From contig NC_064654.1 of assembly GCF_001723175.1 (NCBI RefSeq), positions 2,294,001-2,358,000 of the forward strand: a stretch of DNA of 64,000 nucleotides. The letters run 5' to 3'. Positions 56,671 to 64,000 of the stretch are shown in pieces (the first letter of the stretch is position 1; each line of letters starts with the position of its first letter). The DNA is from Penicillium oxalicum (Eukaryota; Ascomycota; Eurotiomycetes; Eurotiales; Aspergillaceae). A program made the position numbers and the translations under genes. Below the pieces are notes generated by a model. The model was not told where the DNA came from. It saw nothing but the letters and a program-made list of their open reading frames with translations, and did no database searches.

Positions 56671-59142
56671 ATGGCCCCAATTCCCCAGGCTGACCTGATC
56701 GACATGGACAATCCGTCCTCTGATGTCGGCGATAGCCAAGACTCTCCTGTCCGTCGTCAATTCTCGGAGCCTTTCTATGCTCGCTCCATCTCTACCTACG
56801 ACTCCCAGTCCCCGGAGCCCCGCCCAATGATGCTGAAATGCGATTGGTGCGGGAAATTGATGGAGCTTCCAGATGACGAGACTCTGGAAGAAGACGTGCT
56901 GCACGAGCACGCCATCAAATTTCACCCTCACCGCATCTACCGCGGCGGGTACGATGGAGCTGACGACGGCATGCTCGACGACGAGGATGTTGAAGACGAG
57001 GACGGTGACCTCGACGCGGCCGCCGAAGGCGAGGATGCCGAGGCAGATGGCCTGCACGATGACGCAGCTCGCGAAGACCGCGACCTTCAGACCGCCGACG
57101 CTGGCGAGGAAGAACTGGCCGAGCCAGTGACCGCTGCCCCCTCTGTCGTGGGCCAACCTAGTGATGCTGGCACCGCAGTGAGCACCGCCAAGCTGGCAAA
57201 GCCTGCGGCCCGATCAACGGCGGAGCCCACGCCCACCGACCCCGCCATGGCTCGACAGGAGGGCCTAGAGAGACTCATTCACAAGCTCTCTTACCCTCGC
57301 AGCGCATTCCCCGAGCAGTACCGTCAGCGAGTTGCCGAATGGCAAGGCCCCGAGATGCCCGTCCGCCTGCCAAAGATCTGGACGCTCCACGAGGCAGAGA
57401 ACTTTTCCCCAGGGTACGAGCAGCAACGCGCCAGGGTTGACGCTACCTGGCAGCTTGCATTCTCTGGAACCAAATCAAAAAAGCGCGACGCCCCAGAGCC
57501 GTTGGTCCGCCCAGAACCCTACAAAAAGGCCAAGGTCGCTCGCGGCGAGTTCCTGGAGATCAACCCCCTGGACGGTCTCGTCGAGATGCTGAAGAAGCCG
57601 GACCAGCTCTCCTATGAAGAGCTTTACGCTGCCACGGAAGCAGCTGGCTTTGCCATGAAGGTCTGGCAAGACGAGTATCTCGCACTGGACCGCCTCTACC
57701 TCCGAGCCCACCGTCACCAGCGCGTGCCCATCACCGAGGATACCAAGCGTGAATTCTTGCAAGGCGCCAAGAAGAAGGCTGGTCATCCCATGGCGCGGAT
57801 CCCCGAACCCGACCTTGACTTTGAGGACAAGAAGGAAGCCATGCTCTATGGCTACCGTTACAATTCTGTCCAGGGCAACACAGCCACCACAGTCAGTCGG
57901 ACGCCCCAGAACCCTTTCGTCCAGGGCGGTTTTGTCCCTACCCTCGCACAGGGACGAAAGATGGTTTCCAAGATCGCGCCCGGTGAGCGGAATCCAGATG
58001 GCTGGGCCCCCATTGTGCGGAACGGCATTGAGCTGGTGCCCAAGTTGTGGGAAGAGCCGCAGGCGCCCATTCAGGCCAAGGTGACGCGCAAGCGGAAGGC
58101 TGCCGAGGCTGAGACGACTCAAAAGCCCGAGACGCAAGAGCCGCAGGAGACTGCCCCGCCACCAAAGTCCCCTGAGGTGAATGAGACCGAGGAGGAGGCT
58201 CATCCGCCCAAGCGTCGGGCTCGAGGAGGCGCTCGCGGTGGTCGTCGCATCGCCACTTTTGAGGCGTACCAGCCACCGGCAGCGGAGCCGGTGGTCGAGA
58301 ATGCCGCTCGTGGTCGGGGTCGTGGTCGGGGCCGAGGACGTGGCCGTGGTCGAGGCCGTGGCGCTGGTCGTCAACTTACTGCTGAGCCGCACCCATCAAC
58401 AGAGGCCGTCCCAGAGACTACAGCACCCGCCACTACCAGCTCGGGTCGGGGTCGGGGAGGTCGTCGGGGGGCCAGCACAGCGGCGCGTAGCAGCGCCGCG
58501 CCCTCGGTTGCACCGATCTCTGCAGCATCCGCAGAGGAGTCCACACCGTCAAACGTGGACCTTTCGCCCATGCCGGAGGCGCCTGAGCAGGCCAAGCCAA
58601 TTCCGGCCGTCAAGAAGGAGGCTCCCGTGGAGGATCCCGAGGAAGCCAAGCGACAAAAGATTCTGAACTCGAAGAATCCCAAGCGCACCAAGGCCATGCT
58701 GGACCATTGGGAACGGTTCAACAAGGAAGGCCGGATCCGCAATCCGAAGCGGTCCAAAGCGCAGATCGAGTCAGACAAAGCCGCCGATGAGACTCGCAAG
58801 ACCAAGGAGGTCTCTCGGCCGGCCGGTCGACGCCGTGGCTCCCCCTCGCTGGCTCCCCTCCCCGCGGGCAATCTCGCTCCCAAAGCCCCCATGGGTATGC
58901 CGCCCATGGTGGGTATGCAGCAACAGTTGGCACCGGGACCTGGGCCGTCCCTGCCTCCACTGAATTTGGGCCCATACGGGGCTCCCAACCCATATGCACC
59001 TCCGCCGGTGCCGGGGATGGGTCAGCAGATGGCGCAGTTTTCGCCATTCCCCTTTCCCACGGGGTCGTACGGGCTGGGGCACGGGCAAGGGCCGATGCAA
59101 GGTCCGCCGCCACCCCAAGATCCTCGCCATAGAGGACTCTAG
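56671..59142 (+). CDS. Large RG-repeat protein with N-terminal possible zinc hook, unknown function
   Basis: Single uninterrupted frame of 823 aa. Near the N-terminus Cys57, Cys60, His78 (or His80) and His85 (KCDWCGKLM...LHEHAIKFHP) could bind one zinc. Residues ~92-160 are strongly acidic (many Asp/Glu/Ala). A middle segment (~200-430) looks folded (WTLHEAENFSPGYEQQR, LYAATEAAGFAMKVWQDEYL, GYRYNSVQGNTATTVSRTPQ, PDGWAPIVRNGIELVPKLWE). It is followed by Lys/Arg-rich sequence and an Arg-Gly repeat at about residues 548-568 (nt 58312-58373). A basic segment containing KRTKAMLDHWERFNKEGRIRNPKRSK and a Pro/Gly/Met-rich tail (MGMPPMVGMQQQ) close the protein. The layout suggests a nuclear, nucleic-acid or chromatin-associated protein with RGG-type methylation sites. 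I do not recognise a named family. Confidence 0.8.
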   Translation: MAPIPQADLIDMDNPSSDVGDSQDSPVRRQFSEPFYARSISTYDSQSPEPRPMMLKCDWCGKLMELPDDETLEEDVLHEHAIKFHPHRIYRGGYDGADDGMLDDEDVEDEDGDLDAAAEGEDAEADGLHDDAAREDRDLQTADAGEEELAEPVTAAPSVVGQPSDAGTAVSTAKLAKPAARSTAEPTPTDPAMARQEGLERLIHKLSYPRSAFPEQYRQRVAEWQGPEMPVRLPKIWTLHEAENFSPGYEQQRARVDATWQLAFSGTKSKKRDAPEPLVRPEPYKKAKVARGEFLEINPLDGLVEMLKKPDQLSYEELYAATEAAGFAMKVWQDEYLALDRLYLRAHRHQRVPITEDTKREFLQGAKKKAGHPMARIPEPDLDFEDKKEAMLYGYRYNSVQGNTATTVSRTPQNPFVQGGFVPTLAQGRKMVSKIAPGERNPDGWAPIVRNGIELVPKLWEEPQAPIQAKVTRKRKAAEAETTQKPETQEPQETAPPPKSPEVNETEEEAHPPKRRARGGARGGRRIATFEAYQPPAAEPVVENAARGRGRGRGRGRGRGRGRGAGRQLTAEPHPSTEAVPETTAPATTSSGRGRGGRRGASTAARSSAAPSVAPISAASAEESTPSNVDLSPMPEAPEQAKPIPAVKKEAPVEDPEEAKRQKILNSKNPKRTKAMLDHWERFNKEGRIRNPKRSKAQIESDKAADETRKTKEVSRPAGRRRGSPSLAPLPAGNLAPKAPMGMPPMVGMQQQLAPGPGPSLPPLNLGPYGAPNPYAPPPVPGMGQQMAQFSPFPFPTGSYGLGHGQGPMQGPPPPQDPRHRGL
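58312..58373 (+). repeat. Arg-Gly coding repeat
   Basis: Imperfect repeat of CGTGGTCGGGGT-like units encoding about ten Arg-Gly pairs inside the 823-aa protein. Codons vary (CGT, CGG, CGA / GGT, GGC), which argues that the repeat is selected as protein rather than being recent DNA slippage. Confidence 0.75.
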
Positions 59143-59872
59143 GGGATGACTTCTTCTTGATGAGATGTGAGAAGTGAACGCTGCTGGGGGTCAGCATCCA
59201 CGATAATTCACCTCACTTCCGTCTCATGTACGATATCATTTTCGCCTCGCAACGACCACGGATCTGCCAGAGAAGGTTCGGTATGAATACGAAGCCTGTT
59301 CCATTCCACCATCTGTTGTTGATTTTGATTCTTTTTTTTGTAATTTCTCATTTTACTCCTTTTCAGCGTTGACTGACCGGGCGTCTTTCACTTGGGGGTC
59401 TTGGTCTCGTGTGAGGTTTACCTGTTTTGGAACCCGGCGCAATTGGGAAGAAAAAAAACGGGGTTGGATTTGTTTGGGAGTGCCAATGGCACAAAAAGAT
59501 GTACATTACATGGACTGACTACATGAGAGGTACAGTCTTCGTCGGCCTCGAGAAGCTCGACGTGTAACCTTAATTTCTATGATGAACTTTTTTTCAAACT
59601 GCAACTTCAATTCAGGGGACTAGAGAGGAGAGACTATGACGACAAGTATGGGAGGATCACGTGATTATAAGAAAAGCAATCAGTAACCGCTTGCGCCCAG
59701 CTCCGACCTGCGTCACCCTTCACCGACATCAGATTGCGCGACTCAGAGGTAGGTCAGCTTACCCAAACGCATCTTCGCATCTCAGCTTGATCTGACAGAA
59801 ATGAATACAAAGGAACGGCTACTTCAGATCTCAAAACACTTGCCCTCGAATCACACACACACGACTTTCGAT
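59143..59872. other. Tandem intergenic region
   Basis: 730 bp between the RG-repeat gene and the BuGZ-type gene, same strand. T-rich 3' flank first, then promoter. No separate gene was recognised. Confidence 0.4.
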
Positions 59873-61316
59873 ATGGGAAAGAAAAGACGTGGACCGACAC
59901 TGGATGAGCTCCTGGCTCGTCCGTGGTGCTACTACTGCGAGCGCGACTTTGATGATCTCAAGATCCTGACACTTCATCAAAAAGCGAAACATTTTAAATG
60001 CGAGCGCTGTCATCGCAAGTTGAACACCGCGGGTGGTGAGTTTGGCCTTCACTCCTGAGTGTAGAATGTGAGGCATCAAGATCTAACCATCGACACCTAG
60101 GTCTGTCGGTACACATGAGCCAGGTCCACAAGGAGCAGCTTACAGAGATTGAGAACGCCCTCCCAAATCGTTCGGGTCTGGATGTGGAAATTTTCGGTAT
60201 GGAGGGTGTCCCGGAGGATGTCCTCCTGGCTCACCAGCAACGCGTGGCGACTCAATATCACCAAGCCGAGGCTGAACGGCAGGCCGTCACCGGTAATCCT
60301 CCAGCGGGCAGTGGTGGCAGTGGCCCCGCGCATAAAAAGCCCAAGTTGGAAGATCTCTCAGATATCAAGGCGCGGTTGGCAGCGCATCGCGCGAAGCGTG
60401 CTGAAGGCGCTGCTGGCGGTAGCAGTGGGGAAGCCACGCCGATAGGCGCCGGTCAATCTACATCTACTCCACCAACCTTCAATGTAAGTCAGAATCCTCA
60501 GCTAACGGAGCTTGATGTGTGCAATTGCTGACGTGTTCTCTTTCTCCCTCTTACTAGGCCCAGCCGCCTGCTTCAGTCTCACCAGCACCGTCACAACAAC
60601 CCTCAATTCCCCCGACATATCCTCTCCCTTACGGAGCGGCCCCAGTTCCCGCCGTTTCACCATATCCTCAACAAGTTGCCAGTCCAGTGTATCCGGTACA
60701 CTCCCCGGTTGCCGCGTCACCGTATGCGCCGCCTCCCGCGGGTGCAGCTGGTTATGCCCCCGCTCCTTTTTCATACAATCCTCCGGCCGCCTATCCACAA
60801 GTCTACGCTGGAGCCCCTGCTAGCCCCTATCCTCCACCAAACATCTCCCCCTCGGATGCCAATATTCCGTCTCGGCCTGGAAGCCTGCCAACCCTCGCGG
60901 GTCTTCCACAACGCCCTTCTTTCGGTGCTCCGGCAATCAATGCGCAGCAAATGCAACAAATGCACATGGGTCACCCGGCCCCGTCCCCCACCACCCCGGG
61001 CCATGCCAACGGGGACGCCACACGTCAGACCCCTTCAAATGTTGCTTCCTCTGTTGACGCTCTGATTTCGAGCGCTTCCAAAGAAGCAACAGCGGCGGCA
61101 GCGAGCGAGAAGCAAACGAAGAAGGAAAAGTCCAAGAACATCCGGATGGTTTATTCAGATGAGAACATCAGTCCCGAAGAGAAGATGGCCAAGCTTGCGC
61201 GGTATGCATTCTCACGACAAGCGTTCCAACAGGAAACGGCCCTTGGCGAGATTCCCGGCTCGATTGTCGTGGGCACGATTCGTGACCAGGACACGGTGGT
61301 CGACCCGGCGCACTAG
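59873..61316 (+). CDS. C2H2 zinc finger protein of the BuGZ/ZNF207 (SUF4) family
   Basis: Exons are 59873-60035, 60101-60483 and 60558-61316, giving 434 aa. Two adjacent C2H2 fingers occupy residues 19-64: Cys19, Cys22, His35, His40 and Cys43, Cys46, His59, His64. The linker [16 protein letters not shown] is the signature of ZNF207/BuGZ. It is followed by the conserved [13 protein letters not shown] segment. Human BuGZ binds microtubules and Bub3 and stabilises it at kinetochores; plant SUF4 regulates transcription. The middle and C-terminal parts are low-complexity Pro/Ala/Tyr-rich (many YAPPP/PYPQ-like motifs), matching the phase-separating region of BuGZ. The C-terminal [22 protein letters not shown] segment is helical and conserved-looking. 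No GLEBS Bub3-binding motif is obvious by eye. Introns have standard signals. Confidence 0.9.
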
Positions 61317-62643
61317 AATGTTTGTCCTAGTCCCATCCTGTTTATCTTTTCCCCATCGCCATCTTACGCTCACCTCCCTCGGCGGAAAAGTGACTTGAGA
61401 ACGAAAAAGTTTGCGCAAACACGATCATTGGCTTTGCGATTGGGTCAAAGGAGGCGAACAACAGAAGACCAAATAGCTGAAAGGCAATGCCAGGAAAACT
61501 TGTGGAATGGGATATCAAAACTCCAGCTAAGTCGGCACTTATTGTTGCCTATGCATAAACAATCTCATTTTTTTCCACTCCGGAGAATTTTTTTTGATCG
61601 TGAAGGTTTAATTGGCTTCTCTTCCTGTGGGTCTTTTGCCTGATGCCAATTGATGCTTCTGGCCAGACAGTGACGCATGAAGATGACAAATTGGCACAAG
61701 GCCTTTGCCTGCGATTTTTCGATGAATACAGGATTGGCAGATCTGATGTCCCCGATCTGGGGTGTGACGATCCGTCCTCGTTGGTGAGTCTCAAGACTAG
61801 AATTCAAAATGATAATTCTTTGCGTGCTGCTGCTCTCCACCAGATGCGGGATTGCCCTGGATTGATTCGACCACTCCATTCTAGTCCTGCACTGAGCTTC
61901 TTCACTCTCACCCTGTCCTCTTTTTCTCTTCCTTGCCCGACTCAGGGTCCTTTCTTCGAGAGTGAGTCGGCATGAAAGCCATTTCTTGTCGAACGGGGTC
62001 TTTGGGAGGGAGTTTTGCAGCCGATTCAAGACACCGTGCCATCCACGATGTAAGTTCTGCCCGTCTTTGGTGCGACCTTGAAGCTAGCGAATGAATCGAA
62101 TCTTGTCACAGTGGAGAATATGAAAAGACTTGTGTACAAGCAAGTCTCAATAATGCCCTTTTTTGGTAAAAGCTCTCTAGTAGCTCCATATAGATTCATG
62201 CGTAGATGGTATAGATAATTCAGATGGTTGACATTGGACCATGATCCGACTCGTAGCCAAACTTATCAGACTGGCAATCCCAACTCGCCAACCTCGATCC
62301 ATTTCGCAAATCATCCACAGATTACATCTCAAGAGGCTTCTATTTCCGGCATCGATCCGGGGTGCAACTCCCCGGCAGGCTTGCACAAGCGATCGTAGCT
62401 TGAACTTTCTGCTCGACAAGCAATTCCAAAGCACCCACATTCCATAATTGGGCATACATCAAAAGAAAAGGAGAAAACACGAATCGATCATTGATAGCAT
62501 CCACAAATCTTTCACAAGACAAATCCACGAGTCCATGTGCTCTTCAAAACAATTCTGTCCCCACCACATATAACCCCCGTCTTATTCCTCCTCAGATTCC
62601 AGAAATCCCCTCCCCCACCATCCTGTTTCTCCCCAATCCACAC
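61317..62643. other. Convergent 3' flanks, no gene recognised
   Basis: 1.3 kb between convergent genes. Frames up to 154 codons (minus strand, 62029-61565) have no recognisable motif and are not called. Confidence 0.4.
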
Positions 62644-63148
62644 TCAAACACTCCTCTTCTCCCTCATTGCCAGCCCGAAAACAACCACCCCATACGTCGC
62701 CAACACACTCAATCCCATAGGAACCGGCTTCATGGACCGAATCGCGCGCGGGATCGAACTCCCACCCAACACGGTAGAGGCAAGCAGACCGATCTCCTCA
62801 CCGTAGGACTGGCCTGCGCGCAGACGCATGTAGCTGAAGAGATAGAGCGCACCGACGGAGAGGCCCGCGACGATAGAGGGGATGGAGCCTGTGCGGGCGA
62901 AGCCGATGGCGCCGCCGAGGGAGGTGAGGAGGGAGAGGATGATGGCGGAGTTGGTGGGGAGGTGGGCGGAGGAGGACTGGTGGTGATGCGTGTTAGTATT
63001 TTTATATTTTTCTTGATTTTAGCATTGAGCTTCGAGCTTGGGGTGAGCTGGAAGGGGATAGGATTGGAGTGGATAAAGGGGGGGGGGGGGGGGGGATGAT
63101 AGCTCGAGGAGAGTGAAAGATAGAAAGGGTAGAGGGAAAGATTACCAT
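62644..63148 (-). CDS. TMEM14 family membrane protein
   Basis: Exons are 63148-63146 and 62976-62644, giving 111 aa. The first coding exon is exactly the ATG, followed at once by donor GTAATC. The 169-nt intron has branch ACTAAC and acceptor ACCAG, and contains a G18 run (C18 on the coding strand). Exon 2 begins with Ser-Ser-Ser-Ala-His. The protein has four hydrophobic segments (AIILSLLTSLGGAIGFA, SIVAGLSVGALYLFSYM, GLLASTVLGGSSIPRAIR, GLSVLATYGVVVFGLA). The conserved LGGSSIPRAIRSMKPVP loop identifies the TMEM14 (UPF0136) family, whose animal members sit in the inner mitochondrial membrane and take part in porphyrin or lipid transport. Function in fungi is unproven. Confidence 0.88.
63078..63095. 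repeat. Homopolymer tract (G)18 in TMEM14 intron
   Basis: Eighteen consecutive guanines on the plus strand (C18 in the transcript) between the donor and branch point of the TMEM14 intron. Confidence 0.85.
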
Positions 63149-64000
63149 GTTGAATTGTTGACAAATAGATGGGCAGGATATCAATTGACTCTGAAAAAGC
63201 AAAAAGGTGAAGCAGAGTGGGTTCCAGGTGAAGATGCTCTCGGTGATAATCGGAGAGATTGGAAGAGAAGAGCGGGAAATGGAAGATGGAAAAGCTGTTG
63301 GATCGGAGCTGTGATTGTCTCAAGTCTGGTCCCCGCAGTCGGGTGATTTCCAGCTTGGGAGTTGAGACTCCAGTACAAACAGTACGCTGTTTCTATTGGT
63401 CAGTCTTCCCCGTCACTGGATGCGGATTGAGTCAGGTGATCGTCCTGGGGGGATCCAGTCTCGGAAATTCGGAATCTGCCGAGGCCGAAGTATATCGCAA
63501 AGGTTATTTTTTGTTTGTTCTATTTTGCTTTTTCTATTGGGGTTTATGCTTTTTTTTTTCTCTCGTCTCAGATAACTGTACAACGATCTATTCGGAGAAT
63601 TAGCTACTGACTGTATGCTGACATCAGGGAGATTGATGGATAGGTCCGTTCTGCGAAGATTCCATCGATAGATGTCGGTGTCGGTTTACAATTTTAGGTA
63701 CGATTTGATCCGATTCAATTTAGATCTAGACGGACTGGAACACGCGGAACATGAGGCTATGGATAACTCAGTCTCTAGACTTGAGCATTTCTTAATTTTC
63801 TTTCCAAAAAGAATGCGTAGAAGAATATGGACTTCTCGGTTCTATCTTCAAAAGTGATCAATGTATAGCGTGCCCTCGATTGAAATAGAGAGAGGAGGGG
63901 GAAAACAGCCTTACTCTCGCTCCTCCTTCCAGTAATCTTCATGTTATACCTGATAAAACAAACTCGCGAATGGCATATGGATATCGTCATCAGTTCAGTC
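63149..64000. other. TMEM14 promoter side, to right edge
   Basis: 850 bp upstream of the TMEM14 start. Short frames only, T-rich near 63507-63560. No gene was recognised up to the window edge. Confidence 0.4.

Noticed and set aside
61565..62029. 154-codon minus-strand frame
   Set aside because: Composition and lack of motifs indicate a chance frame in a convergent 3' region.
62751..62768. B-box-like TGGGAGTTCGATCCC on the minus strand
   Set aside because: It lies inside the TMEM14 coding exon and no tRNA fold surrounds it.
1..64000. Secondary-metabolite cluster or mobile island
   Set aside because: No polyketide synthase, peptide synthetase, terpene enzyme, transporter group, transposase, reverse transcriptase or terminal repeats were seen. 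The gene functions are unrelated.

Overview
The window is nuclear DNA of a filamentous ascomycete, most likely an Aspergillus/Penicillium-type member of the Eurotiales. The signs are short introns (about 50-100 nt) with GTRNGT donors and CTRAC/CTAAT branch points, moderate GC, pyrimidine-rich leaders, secreted and GPI-anchored wall enzymes, a Zn2Cys6 regulator, and a Kre9/KNH-type wall protein. No tRNA, rRNA, transposon, CRISPR or viral element was recognised. All exon boundaries were placed by hand from splice signals, reading phase and family knowledge. For every gene modelled as intact the summed exons are divisible by three.

Layout. 1-766 (-): N-terminal part of a membrane-tethered alpha/beta hydrolase that runs off the left edge. 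1451-3441 (-): dihydroxy-acid dehydratase. 4321-5895 (-): peroxin PEX2. 8628-10233 (+): GPI-anchored acid phosphatase. 11200-11726 (-): small hydrophilic protein of unknown function. 12440-15947 (+): Kap120-type importin. 16514-17904 (-): secreted exo-1,3-beta-glucanase. 22117-24530 (+): secreted GH2 hydrolase carrying a frameshift. 26876-27970 (+): fungal protoglobin-domain protein. 29368-31164 (+): aldehyde dehydrogenase. 31165-38551: a 7.4-kb stretch with no recognisable gene. 38552-39355 (+): Kre9/KNH-type Ser/Thr-rich GPI protein with two frameshifts. 40541-41125 (+): UPF0390/DUF2462 protein. 42384-45174 (-): Zn2Cys6 regulator with a mid-protein DNA-binding cluster. 48417-49719 (+): SurE-type phosphatase. 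50460-52079 (-): MTC1. 53404-53961 (+): carboxymuconolactone decarboxylase-like protein. 56671-59142 (+): large RG-repeat protein with a possible zinc hook. 59873-61316 (+): BuGZ/ZNF207-type zinc finger protein. 62644-63148 (-): TMEM14 protein whose first coding exon is only the ATG.

The genes are mostly unrelated housekeeping functions (amino-acid synthesis, peroxisome import, nuclear transport, phosphate scavenging, wall remodelling, chromatin and mitosis), each with its own promoter. I see no biosynthetic gene cluster or defence island. Plausible regulatory links are a CpcA/Gcn4-type site before the dehydratase, a Pho4/PalcA-type E-box before the acid phosphatase, and a FarA/FarB core before PEX2.

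The most notable overall pattern is small indels breaking three otherwise well-conserved genes, along with unusually long G/C homopolymers. Assembly error is the simplest reading, but pseudogenisation is not excluded.
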